From contig CAYVKE010000006.1 in the NCBI GenBank assembly GCA_964451935.1, positions 1 to 64,000 of the forward strand: a stretch of 64,000 bases of DNA, given 5' to 3'. The notes beneath the pieces were generated by a model. It had not been told where the DNA came from and searched no databases. It saw only the letters and a program-made list of their open reading frames with translations. Source of the stretch: CALFXN01 sp964451935 (lineage in GTDB: Bacteria; Synergistota; Synergistia; Synergistales; Aminobacteriaceae). Below, one piece after another: positions 33,413-42,131 of this stretch. How positions within the stretch are numbered: the first letter of the stretch is position 1; each line of letters opens with the position of its first letter. A program made the translations under genes and the position numbers.

Positions 33413-35153
33413 TCTCCGATCCGTTATCGATGTGCGGATTCGCCTGTGCCGTTTCCTGATGATCCTTACGGCGACGCTGCTCGTTCTCGGTTTATACTTC
33501 TTCCAGATCCTCCACGCGGACAAGTACATCAAACTCGCTTGGGACAATCGGTTGCGGCTGATCCGCATCCCCTCGTCGCGGGGCGAAATATTCGATCGGA
33601 ACGGCTCTCCCCTTGCCGTCAACATAACGACATTCGATATCCTCGGGTATCCGCTCGACCTCGAAAAGCCCGGGATGATCGAGCGGCTTTCGCTTGTCTT
33701 CAACAAACATGGGTTCCCCATAGACCCGGAGAATCTGTCGGCGACGATCAAGCGACAATTCTGGACGCCGTACAGGGTCGTGCGCGTGATAACGAATCTG
33801 ACGCTTCCCCAGATGGCGGATCTTGTCGCCGATCCCAATTTCCCCACGCAGTGCTTCCCGATGGCCGTGTGGCGCCGGACCTACCCTGCCGGAAGCCTCG
33901 TCTCGAATGTCATCGGATATGCGGGAGAGATCAGCGAGAACGAACTCCGGCAAAAAACGGAAGGGGACTATCTCGGCGGCGATCGGATCGGCAAGGGGGG
34001 CATAGAGGCCTTCTATGAGCAATCCCTACGGGGGAGGGCAGGCGAAGAATCCATCGAAGTGGATGCACGGGGACGCCGCATGCGCAGCATCGATTATCGT
34101 CCTCCGCTCCGGGGGCGGAATATCAAACTGACGCTCGATCTCGGGGCGCAACGTCTCGCCGCGGATCTTCTCAAAGGACTGAGAGGAGCGGTGGTGGTGA
34201 TGGACGCGCACACCGGAGGGATTCTGGTTTTGTGCACGTCGCCGTCCTATGACAACAACCCCCTTTCATGGGGGATCTCGGCGAAGGAATGGAGCGCTCT
34301 CACCGACGATCCGCTGCATCCGATGATGGATCGTTCGATTGCGGGCGTATATCCTCCCGGTTCGACGTTCAAGGCGATGGTCGCGCTAGCGGCTTTGGAG
34401 GAAAAAGAAGTGACGACCGCCACGTCGTTTTTTTGCGCCGGAGAATTCCAGCTCGGGACACGGACGTTCAAATGTTGGAAACACTGGGGACATGGGACGG
34501 TTCGTCTTGTGACGGCGTTACAGGATTCCTGTGATGTATACTTCTATCAGGTCGGGCTTCGGCTCGGCATCAATCGTCTTGTCGAATGGGGGCGGCGTTT
34601 CGGGCTGGGGGCGCGCACCGGAATCGACATCCCCGGAGAGGCGGAAGGAAACATCGCGGGCATCGAATGGAAGAAGGAACGATTCCGCGAACCGTGGTAT
34701 AAAGGAGACACCGTCAATTATTCGATCGGTCAGGGATTTCTCCTCATGACGCCCCTGCAGATCGCGAGAATGTACGCCTTTTTCGCAAACGGAGGGCGTC
34801 TGGTGACGCCGTATCTTGTGGAGAGCAGCAGGGTTCCTCCGCTTCCGATCGCACATTCGCCTGCGAATCTCGATGCCGTCCGCCGGGGCCTGCAGGATGT
34901 CGTCCGACAGGGAACCGGGTGGCGCGCCGGAACGTACGGCGTGACCGTCGCGGGGAAGACCGGCACATCGCAGAATGCGCACGGAAACGACCATGCCCTT
35001 TTCGCCGGATATGCCCCTGCGGACCGTCCGCGGTATGTGGCGGTGGCCGTCATCGAGGCCGGGGAACACGGCAGCAGCGTCGCTTCCCCGATCGTCGGAC
35101 AGGTTCTTTCGTATCTTCTCGTCAGGGATTTTCCCGGCGATGTCGTCCCGTGA
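33405..35153 (+). CDS. mrdA: Penicillin-binding protein 2 (peptidoglycan transpeptidase)
   Basis: PBP2 cross-links new side-wall peptidoglycan together with the RodA polymerase. The 582-residue protein has an N-terminal membrane anchor (FLMILTATLLVLGLYFFQIL), the dimerisation domain (SSRGEIFDRNGSPLAVN), and the transpeptidase motifs GSTFKAM (Ser about 320), SCD in LQDSCDVYFYQ (in place of SxN, as in other class B enzymes) and KTGTS (about 516). The ATG at 33405 overlaps the end of mreD. Its partner gene rodA is 1.9 kb downstream, after minCDE. Confidence 0.95.
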   Translation: MSDLRSVIDVRIRLCRFLMILTATLLVLGLYFFQILHADKYIKLAWDNRLRLIRIPSSRGEIFDRNGSPLAVNITTFDILGYPLDLEKPGMIERLSLVFNKHGFPIDPENLSATIKRQFWTPYRVVRVITNLTLPQMADLVADPNFPTQCFPMAVWRRTYPAGSLVSNVIGYAGEISENELRQKTEGDYLGGDRIGKGGIEAFYEQSLRGRAGEESIEVDARGRRMRSIDYRPPLRGRNIKLTLDLGAQRLAADLLKGLRGAVVVMDAHTGGILVLCTSPSYDNNPLSWGISAKEWSALTDDPLHPMMDRSIAGVYPPGSTFKAMVALAALEEKEVTTATSFFCAGEFQLGTRTFKCWKHWGHGTVRLVTALQDSCDVYFYQVGLRLGINRLVEWGRRFGLGARTGIDIPGEAEGNIAGIEWKKERFREPWYKGDTVNYSIGQGFLLMTPLQIARMYAFFANGGRLVTPYLVESSRVPPLPIAHSPANLDAVRRGLQDVVRQGTGWRAGTYGVTVAGKTGTSQNAHGNDHALFAGYAPADRPRYVAVAVIEAGEHGSSVASPIVGQVLSYLLVRDFPGDVVP

Positions 35154-35171
35154 GACAAAGGAGGATCCGGA

Positions 35172-35885
35172 ATGGTTGCGTCATCGACAGGAACGGAACC
35201 GAACATGCTTCCGCCCGATCGTGAGGGGCGCATCGTCTTCAAGGGCGCGCGGGATCACGTTCGAATGATCGTCCCGGAAACCATGGAAGAGCAGTCGCTT
35301 ATACACGAAATCGTCTCCATGCACTCCAAAACCTCTGAGATTCTCGGAGGAATGGGAGTGGTCCTTGATTTTCAGGGGCGGAAAATCGGAGAGGACGGGC
35401 TTTCCCGCCTCTTGCAGGCTCTGTGGCGTTCCGGGATGCGCGTGTTGTCCTGGATCGCCTATGACCTCGAGACGCAGAACCTGCTGAAGTCGATCGGCGT
35501 TCATGTCGGAGAATACCGCGCTCCCGTCTCCAGGGAAGCCGGCTCTTCCGCGCCGCCTCTGGCTCTCGCGCATTCGCTTCGGTCGGGGCAGAGAGTCGAG
35601 CACGACGGCGATATCATTATTGTCGGACATGTCAATGACGGGGCGGAGATCCTTGCCGGGGGCAGCGTCGTGGTCTGGGGACGACTCAAGGGACTTGCGC
35701 ACGCGGGATTGAACGGCGCGTCCGGGCATTTCATCGTCGCAGGAGCGTTCGAGGCGAAGCAGATTCGCATCGGAAGCAAAGTCGGATCGTACCTCGGTAT
35801 GGAAAAAGAATGGTGGGGACGGCCGGTGGTTGTTCTCCTGGAAAATGATTCTCTGATGGTCAGAGATCTGAAGATAGAGCGATGA
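35172..35885 (+). CDS. minC: Septum site-determining protein MinC
   Basis: MinC blocks FtsZ ring assembly near the poles. The 237-residue protein has a variable N-terminal domain and the conserved C-terminal beta helix: LRSGQRVEHDGDIIIVGHVNDGAEILAGGSVVVWGRLKGLAHAG, then SHFIVAGAFEAKQIRIG-like strands. It starts 18 bases after mrdA and leads minCDE. Confidence 0.95.
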   Translation: MVASSTGTEPNMLPPDREGRIVFKGARDHVRMIVPETMEEQSLIHEIVSMHSKTSEILGGMGVVLDFQGRKIGEDGLSRLLQALWRSGMRVLSWIAYDLETQNLLKSIGVHVGEYRAPVSREAGSSAPPLALAHSLRSGQRVEHDGDIIIVGHVNDGAEILAGGSVVVWGRLKGLAHAGLNGASGHFIVAGAFEAKQIRIGSKVGSYLGMEKEWWGRPVVVLLENDSLMVRDLKIER

Positions 35886-35909
35886 ATTGCAGAAACGGGG
35901 TGGAAAGAG

Positions 35910-36716
35910 GTGGCGGCACGGGTCATAGTTGTAACTTCGGGTAAGGGCGGCGTCGGCAAGACGACGACGACCGCGAATATTTCGGTAGCCCTCGCCCGGA
36001 GCGGATTCAAGGTGGTCGCGATCGATGCGGACATAGGACTGCGAAACCTCGATGTGATGATGGGTCTGGAAAACCGGATCGTCTATACGTTCGTCGATGT
36101 TCTCGACGGTGTTTGTCGTTTGCCTCAGGCGCTCGTGCGGGACAAGCGTGTCGATTCGCTGTACCTGCTTCCCGCCGCACAGACGAGGACGAAGGACGCT
36201 GTTTCTCCCGAACAGATGTCCGACCTGTGTGCAATGCTCCGGCCGGATTTCGATTTTATTCTGCTCGACAGTCCGGCAGGGATCGAGGGAGGGTTTCGGA
36301 ACGCCGCCGTCGGCGCCGATGAGGGGCTGGTTGTGACAACCCCTGAAGTCCCGGCCGTACGGGATGCGGACAGGATTATCGGCATGCTGGAATCCATGGG
36401 GAAGAAACCTATCAGGCTCATTCTCAACCGTCTGAAGGCGCATTTGATCCGGGAAGGGGAAATGCTTGATATAAAGGATGTTCTCGATATTCTGGCGATT
36501 CCACTGATCGGCATCGTCCCCGAAGATGAATGCGTCGTGAAGTCGGCGAACCGCGGGGAGCCGCTGACGTTCTCCGACGCTTCGCCTGCGGCGAAAGCCT
36601 TTCGCAACATTGCGGATCGCATCGCCGGAAAAGAGGTCCCATTTCTGAAGCTGGATGAACAGACGAACGGCAGCTTTCTTTCCGGCATCAAACGCTTGTT
36701 CGGGCTGAGCAGATGA
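35910..36716 (+). CDS. minD: Septum site-determining ATPase MinD
   Basis: MinD is a ParA-type ATPase that carries MinC to the membrane. The 268-residue protein has the deviant Walker A TSGKGGVGKTTTTANIS, switch I DADIGLRNLDVMMGLENR and LLDSPAGIEGGF. The C-terminus (FLSGIKRLFGL) is the amphipathic membrane-targeting helix. The start is GTG with GGAAAGAGG before it. Confidence 0.97.
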   Translation: MAARVIVVTSGKGGVGKTTTTANISVALARSGFKVVAIDADIGLRNLDVMMGLENRIVYTFVDVLDGVCRLPQALVRDKRVDSLYLLPAAQTRTKDAVSPEQMSDLCAMLRPDFDFILLDSPAGIEGGFRNAAVGADEGLVVTTPEVPAVRDADRIIGMLESMGKKPIRLILNRLKAHLIREGEMLDIKDVLDILAIPLIGIVPEDECVVKSANRGEPLTFSDASPAAKAFRNIADRIAGKEVPFLKLDEQTNGSFLSGIKRLFGLSR

Positions 36717-36738
36717 CCGCGAAACGGAGAGAAGAGGA

Positions 36739-37011
36739 ATGAAAGATTTCTTTCAGCGGCTGTTCGGGAAAAAGGGATCGGGAACGATTGCAAAGGAACG
36801 TCTTCAGCTGGTTCTGATTCATGATCGGACTGATATCTCCCCGGAGCTGCTCAATTCCCTGAGAACCGATCTGATAGAGGTTATTTCGAAATATATGGAA
36901 ATCGATTCTTCAAAAATAGAAATGGATCTTGACCGGGCTGACCGTTCAGTCGCCCTCGTGGCCAATATCCCGATTATTCGCGTCAAGCGGGGGAGCAAGC
37001 TCGAAGAGTAG
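36739..37011 (+). CDS. minE: Cell division topological specificity factor MinE
   Basis: MinE drives pole-to-pole oscillation of MinD. The 90-residue protein begins with the membrane-binding MKDFFQRLFGKKGSG, then has KERLQLVLIHDRTDISPELLNSLRTDLIEVISKYM, the conserved MinD-activating region. AGAGAAGAGG precedes the ATG. Thirteen bases follow before rodA. Confidence 0.96.
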   Translation: MKDFFQRLFGKKGSGTIAKERLQLVLIHDRTDISPELLNSLRTDLIEVISKYMEIDSSKIEMDLDRADRSVALVANIPIIRVKRGSKLEE

Positions 37012-37023
37012 GGTGCGCTGCAA

Positions 37024-38133
37024 ATGGATGATCAGAAAACAGGTTTTTTCGATTCTCTGAGGCAGCTGGATTGGGTTTGCCTCGTCCCGGCTTTGTTTTT
37101 GTTTTTTGTAGGGATTATTACGGTGTACAGCGCCGGCGGCGGCATGGACGGGCGCGGCGGATTCTTCGCGTTGCGACAGGTTCTGTGGGGCGGCGTAAGC
37201 GTCGGAACGTTTCTTTTTTTTCATACGGTCGGATACAAGAAGCTCCTGAATCTGGCGTATCCCATTTATGGCGGCATCCTCGCGCTTCTTTTTGTCGTTC
37301 TCATGGTCGGAATGACGGTTAAAGGGTCCCAGAGCTGGTTTTATCTCGGTCCGGCCCGACTTCAGCCGTCCGAAATCGGCAAAATTGCGCTCGCTCTTCT
37401 GTTGGCGAAACATCTCTGCCGATATCCTCCCGTAACGTTCGCCGCGTTTTCCTCCGGCGCGTTGCTGGCAGGACTGAGCTGTCTTCTGGTGCTTGCCCAG
37501 CCGGATATGGGGAGCGCGCTGGTGTATGCGGTGATGATATTCGTCGGGCTGGTCGTCGCGGGAACTCCGAAAAGATTTCTCGCGGGCGTCTGCGTTCTTG
37601 GCCTTGTCTCCCTGCCGGTCGGCTGGCAATTTCTGAAGGAGTACCAGAAAATGCGGATCCTCGTGTTTCTCGACCCTTCCGTTGATCCGCTGGGCGCCGG
37701 GTATAACGTGATTCAATCGCGAATAGCCGTTGGCTCCGGAGGCCTGTGGGGGAAGGGCTTCATGCACGGGTTGCAGAGCAAGCTCCGGTTTCTTCCCGAA
37801 CCGCATACGGATTTCGCTTTCAGCGTTTTTTCCGAAGAATTCGGCTTTGTCGGAACCGTTCTTGTCCTGGCGCTTTTCAGTCTGCTGCTCTGGAGATGTA
37901 TCGAAGTCGGGCTTCGAAGCAAGGATGCCCGCGCAAAGATTCTTGTCGCCGTACTTTCCTCGTGGATCTGGTTTCAGATGGCCGAAGGGATCGGCATGAG
38001 CATGGGAATTCTTCCTGTGACAGGACTTCCTCTTCCGTTCATGAGTTACGGGGGAAGTTCCCTGGTCGCTCTGTCCGCCGCTTTGGGGCTGGTGACGAGC
38101 GTCTACCGGACGACGCTAAAATCTTATGAATGA
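37024..38133 (+). CDS. rodA: Rod-shape peptidoglycan glycosyltransferase RodA
   Basis: RodA polymerises glycan strands with PBP2. It is a 369-residue SEDS protein with about 10 membrane segments. Family blocks are QPSEIGKIALALLLAKHL, LAQPDMGSALVYAVM with the catalytic Asp region, LDPSVDPLGAGYNVIQSRIAVGSGGLWGKGF, FLPEPHTDFAFSVFSEEFGFVGT and LPLPFMSYGGSSLVAL. Its association with mreBCD, mrdA and min favours RodA over FtsW. Confidence 0.94.
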   Translation: MDDQKTGFFDSLRQLDWVCLVPALFLFFVGIITVYSAGGGMDGRGGFFALRQVLWGGVSVGTFLFFHTVGYKKLLNLAYPIYGGILALLFVVLMVGMTVKGSQSWFYLGPARLQPSEIGKIALALLLAKHLCRYPPVTFAAFSSGALLAGLSCLLVLAQPDMGSALVYAVMIFVGLVVAGTPKRFLAGVCVLGLVSLPVGWQFLKEYQKMRILVFLDPSVDPLGAGYNVIQSRIAVGSGGLWGKGFMHGLQSKLRFLPEPHTDFAFSVFSEEFGFVGTVLVLALFSLLLWRCIEVGLRSKDARAKILVAVLSSWIWFQMAEGIGMSMGILPVTGLPLPFMSYGGSSLVALSAALGLVTSVYRTTLKSYE

Positions 38134-38156
38134 GAGAAATGGAGTTTTGAGACGCG

Positions 38157-39989
38157 ATGTTCGATGATTTCGACGATCCCTATTGGCCGCTTCTTTCCGA
38201 AGTCAAACGCCCGTCCAGGTATGTCGGGTGCGAATGGGGAGCCGGCCTTCCGGTGAAAGAAAACGCGCCCGTTCGATTCTGCCTTGCTTTCCCCGATGTC
38301 TACGAGATCGGAATGAGTTATGTCGGGTATCAGATCCTGTATCCTCTCCTCAAAAGCCTCCCGGGAGCGGATGCCGAAAGGGCGTACTGTCCCTGGATCG
38401 ATATGGAGCAGCAGTTGCGGATACACAACCTTCCCCTGACATCCATAGAAACGCGGCGCCCTCTTTCCGCTTTCGACGTCGTGGGGTTTACGCTTCAATA
38501 TGAGTTGAGCTATACGAATATCCTGACGATGCTTGATCTCGGGGGAATTCCGCTTTTCGCCGACGAGAGAAGCGATGACGATCCGCTCGTCATCGCCGGA
38601 GGGCCGGGCGCGATGACGCCCGAACCCGTTGCGCCGTTTTTTGACGTGGTCTGTATAGGAGACGGGGAAGCAACGTTGCCGGCTCTCGTACGTCGTCTCG
38701 TCGGGACGACGGGGCGTTCGCGATCGGAGAGGCTGGATGCGCTCGCCGATCTTCCGGGCGTCTACCTTCCGGGACGGTCGCACGCCGAATTCGGTCCCGA
38801 CGGATGCGTGATCCGTTCGTCGCAGTCCCTTCCGATACGACGGGCGACGCTGACTACCATGAAGGGGGCTTTTTTGTCGGACGGACTTCTCGTTCCGTCT
38901 GCGAGCGTTGTGCATGACAGAATCCCGATTGAACTCTTTCGCGGCTGTACGCGGGGATGTCGCTTCTGCCAGGCCGGAATGCAGTACCGGCCGATACGTG
39001 AGCGGCCCGTAGAGGAGATTGTGGACGCTCTGCTTCGCTGGACGGAGAAGACCGGCTGGGAGGAAATCGGCCTCGTTTCGCTTGCGTCATGCGACTACAG
39101 CGGCCTGAAAGACGTTATGGAACGACTGAAGCCGATGCTCGAACAGAAACGCGTGAAGCTGAGTCTGCCGAGCCTGCGGATGGATGCGTTTTCCGTCGGC
39201 CTCGCCGCGGCGCTCGAGCCCGTCAGGCGCGGAGGGTTGACGTTTGCGCCCGAAGCCGGGACGCAGCGGCTGCGGAATGTCATCAACAAAGGCGTCTCCG
39301 ACGAGGATATCGAATCCACGCTGGAAGCTGCCTTCTCCCGCGGCTGGGAGCGGATCAAGCTCTACTTCATGATGGGGCTGCCGACGGAAACCCGCGAGGA
39401 TCTCGAGGGAATTGCGAAAATCTCGGAACGCGCCGCCGCAATCGGACGCGCGCACAAAAAACGTACGGAAATAGCGGTATCGATCGCCGGCTTCGTCCCG
39501 AAACCGCATACGCCCTTCCAATGGGAAAAACAGGCGACCGTCGAAGAACTCTCCGAACGCGGCAGATTCGTCAAGAGACTGGTGAACAACCGTCATGTGA
39601 CAGTGCGGTATCACGAAAGCGAACAGACATGGCTCGAAGGCGTCTTCGCGCGTGGGGACCGAAGACTTGCCGGGGTGATTCATGAGGCGTGGAAGGCCGG
39701 CGCGCGTTTCGACGGATGGACCGAGACGTTTCGTCCCGACGTTTGGCGGGCGGCGTTCGTTGCGGGCGGCGTCGATCCTGACTGGTGCGTTCGCAGAGAA
39801 CGCACGCGCGACGAGCCGTTCCCGTGGGACCATATCGATATCGGCGTGACGCGGCAGTATCTCTGGCGCGAACGCGAACGCTCGATGGACGGACTGCTGA
39901 CGCCCGACTGCCGTTTTGGAGAGTGCCACGGGTGCGGCTGGGAACGGAACGGATGCGCCGTTTTCGAGCGAAAGACGGCCGACGCGTGA
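38157..39989 (+). CDS. Radical SAM protein of the TIGR03960 family (function unknown)
   Basis: The N-terminal part (residues 1 to about 200) resembles a cobalamin-binding-like Rossmann domain (PDVYEIGMSYVGYQILYPLL, DVVGFTLQYELSYTNIL, PLVIAGGPGA, VVCIGDGEAT) but shows no DxHxxG cobalamin motif. The radical SAM core has the cluster motif CTRGCRFCQAGMQYRPIRER (about 262-281), GLVSLASCDYSGL, FAPEAGTQRLR and KLYFMMGLPTET. A C-terminal cysteine cluster, CRFGECHGCGWERNGC, may hold a second cluster or zinc. It has 610 residues. The family is widespread near rng and often next to or fused with DUF2344, as here; the substrate is unknown. The downstream gene overlaps its stop by four bases. Confidence 0.88.
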   Translation: MFDDFDDPYWPLLSEVKRPSRYVGCEWGAGLPVKENAPVRFCLAFPDVYEIGMSYVGYQILYPLLKSLPGADAERAYCPWIDMEQQLRIHNLPLTSIETRRPLSAFDVVGFTLQYELSYTNILTMLDLGGIPLFADERSDDDPLVIAGGPGAMTPEPVAPFFDVVCIGDGEATLPALVRRLVGTTGRSRSERLDALADLPGVYLPGRSHAEFGPDGCVIRSSQSLPIRRATLTTMKGAFLSDGLLVPSASVVHDRIPIELFRGCTRGCRFCQAGMQYRPIRERPVEEIVDALLRWTEKTGWEEIGLVSLASCDYSGLKDVMERLKPMLEQKRVKLSLPSLRMDAFSVGLAAALEPVRRGGLTFAPEAGTQRLRNVINKGVSDEDIESTLEAAFSRGWERIKLYFMMGLPTETREDLEGIAKISERAAAIGRAHKKRTEIAVSIAGFVPKPHTPFQWEKQATVEELSERGRFVKRLVNNRHVTVRYHESEQTWLEGVFARGDRRLAGVIHEAWKAGARFDGWTETFRPDVWRAAFVAGGVDPDWCVRRERTRDEPFPWDHIDIGVTRQYLWRERERSMDGLLTPDCRFGECHGCGWERNGCAVFERKTADA

Positions 39990-40621
39990 AAAAGATCAGA
40001 CTGGCGTTTTCGAAGCGGCGAAGGGCTTGCTTCATTCCCCATATCGCGTTGCCGTCGCTCTTTTCCAGAGCCGCATCCCGCGCAGGAATCCGTTTCGTGA
40101 GAACCGAAGGGTTTTCTCCTCGTCCGAAGCTCAGCCTCGGACCGGAGCTTCCCGTAGGAGTCGTTGCGCTCTGCGAGCCCATGGATGTATGGCTTGAAGA
40201 ATGGGATCCCGAATTGTTCCCGCTCTGGCGGGACGCGCTTCCCGAGGGCGTCTCCTTCTCCGGATGGACGGAAGATCCGCAGGGAACCTTGGGAACCGCG
40301 TGCGAGGCGGCCTTATATCTGTTGCGCGTCAGGGACGAAACGGCGCGTCGCTCGATTCGCGAGGGGTATCCGTGGCCTGAATGGGTTCGTGAATCGGATT
40401 GCCGTGATGAGTGGTTCCGGATCGTAACGGAACGTCCGGGAGAGCACGGCCCGGGCGTTCTCGTCCGCGGATTGCTGGAATTCGGCGGACTGCCGAGCTG
40501 GGCTGACGTGAACGTCGTTCGGCTCGTTGTCGGGAGGCTCACACCGGTCGAAGGGCCAACCGCGAACGAACGGGTCCTCCCTCTCGTTCGCGGTGACGCC
40601 GGGGAGAATTATGGCCAATAA
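39986..40621 (+). CDS. DUF2344 (TIGR03936) radical SAM-linked protein
   Basis: A 211-residue partner of the preceding radical SAM enzyme, with which it is fused in some bacteria. The family start KIRLAFSKRRRACFIPHIALPSLFSRAASRAGI is followed by the conserved TEGFSPRPKLSLGPELPVGV and EPMDVWLEEW. The function is unknown; a role in presenting or binding a substrate is an inference. The start is GTG overlapping the upstream TGA. It leads into rng after 19 bases. Confidence 0.9.
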   Translation: MKKIRLAFSKRRRACFIPHIALPSLFSRAASRAGIRFVRTEGFSPRPKLSLGPELPVGVVALCEPMDVWLEEWDPELFPLWRDALPEGVSFSGWTEDPQGTLGTACEAALYLLRVRDETARRSIREGYPWPEWVRESDCRDEWFRIVTERPGEHGPGVLVRGLLEFGGLPSWADVNVVRLVVGRLTPVEGPTANERVLPLVRGDAGENYGQ

Positions 40622-40640
40622 CGTGCCCTGGAGGGTGAAG

Positions 40641-42131
40641 ATGGATCGAAAGATCGTCGCAAACACGATCGATGCGGAGGAAACGAGAGTCGCCATCGTC
40701 GAAGACGGCCGGCTCGTCGATATATTCATCGAACGAATGTGGGAACGCCAGCGGGCCGGAGAGATCTACAAGGCGCGTGTCGAAAGCGTCTTGCCCGGGA
40801 TTCACGCCTCTTTCGTCAACCTCGGAGACGGCCGGAATGCGTTCTTGTATCTGAACGATGCGAAAGGACTCAACCTGCAGCCGAATACCGAGGTTGTCGT
40901 TCAGGTTGTCAAGGCCGCGCGAAAAAACAAGGGGGCGCGGGTGACATCCCGGATTTCCCTCCCCGGCCGGTATCTCGTGCTTGTGCCCAATGGCCAGGAG
41001 TCCGGCGTTTCGAAACGGATTACGGACGAGGAGGAACGCAAGCGGCTTCGGAGCATCGCCCGGGAGCTGCGGCACGAGGGATGCGGTCTCATTGTCCGGA
41101 CGGCGGCCGAAGGCGTTGACGCCGAAGTGCTTCGCCACGACATGGAGACGTTGGAATCCCTGTGGAGCGAAATTCAGCACAACGCCGGACTGCAAACCGC
41201 TCCGTGCCTGATCTACAGGGATATCGGCCTCGTCGGGAAGGTCCTTCGGGACGAACTGACGGATTCCGTCTCCGAGATCATCGTTGACGGCGAAGAGGAA
41301 TACCGCCATATCGGGGAATATGTGAATTCCTTCTTCTCCCGGAATCGTCCCGATCTTTCGCTGCACCGGGGACCGACGCCGCTTTTCGAGTTCTACGGTC
41401 TCGAAAAGGAACTTGAAACCGCACTGGAGAGAAAGGTCTGGCTCCGTTCCGGCGCGTATCTCATCATCGACCACACCGAAGCGTTGACCGTGATCGACGT
41501 GAACACGGGGAAATTCGTGGGGGAGACGGATCTCCGGCACACCGTGGTCGAAACGAATCTCGAAGCGGTTGACGAGATCGCACGACAGCTCAGGCTTCGA
41601 GCGATCGGAGGAATCGTCGTCATCGACTTCATCGATATGGAGTATGAGGAAGACAGGGCCGAACTGTTGCGGCGTCTGGAAAACGCCTTCCAGGGAGACC
41701 GCTACAGGGCGCGTGTTTTTGGGGTCAGCAGGCTGGGGCTGGTCGAAATCACGCGGAAGCGCGCCCGGCCCGATATCCGTTCCGTTCTGACCCGCGGCTG
41801 CCCCTTCTGCGGGGGCTACGGCTGGGTCCAGAAAGAGGATACCGTGGCGCTTTCCATCAAACGGTTTCTCCGGAAAGTCTCCGGCGCAAATCGCTCCGAA
41901 GCCGTCCTGGTCGAAGCGAACGCAGCCATTGCACGGTACGTCGCGGAAACCTACCTCACGCTGTGGGAATCCGAACTGGAGCGAAGGATCATTCTCCTCG
42001 AACGGGAAGACTTCCCCTGGGGGCGGTATCGGCTCGAAGCCCAGGGAACCCGGGAGCAGATGGAGCGACGGCTCGACCAGATGCTGAAGCGGGAGGTTTC
42101 CCTGGTTGTTCATCGAACGCCTGCGCCTTAA
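40641..42131 (+). CDS. rng: Ribonuclease G/E family endoribonuclease
   Basis: RNase G/E enzymes mature rRNA 5' ends and start mRNA decay. The 496-residue protein lacks the long RNase E scaffold, so it is RNase G-like. It has the N-terminal block ETRVAIVEDGRLVDIFIER, an S1 domain (EIYKARVESVLPGIHASFVNLGDGRNAFL), catalytic-site motifs VIDVNTGKFVG and GGIVVIDFIDM with the metal Asp, and the zinc-link RGCPFCGGYG. ATG 40641 follows GGAGGG by five bases; ATG 40611, also with a ribosome-binding site, is the alternative. The 3' end overlaps smc by 26 bases. Confidence 0.93.
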   Translation: MDRKIVANTIDAEETRVAIVEDGRLVDIFIERMWERQRAGEIYKARVESVLPGIHASFVNLGDGRNAFLYLNDAKGLNLQPNTEVVVQVVKAARKNKGARVTSRISLPGRYLVLVPNGQESGVSKRITDEEERKRLRSIARELRHEGCGLIVRTAAEGVDAEVLRHDMETLESLWSEIQHNAGLQTAPCLIYRDIGLVGKVLRDELTDSVSEIIVDGEEEYRHIGEYVNSFFSRNRPDLSLHRGPTPLFEFYGLEKELETALERKVWLRSGAYLIIDHTEALTVIDVNTGKFVGETDLRHTVVETNLEAVDEIARQLRLRAIGGIVVIDFIDMEYEEDRAELLRRLENAFQGDRYRARVFGVSRLGLVEITRKRARPDIRSVLTRGCPFCGGYGWVQKEDTVALSIKRFLRKVSGANRSEAVLVEANAAIARYVAETYLTLWESELERRIILLEREDFPWGRYRLEAQGTREQMERRLDQMLKREVSLVVHRTPAP

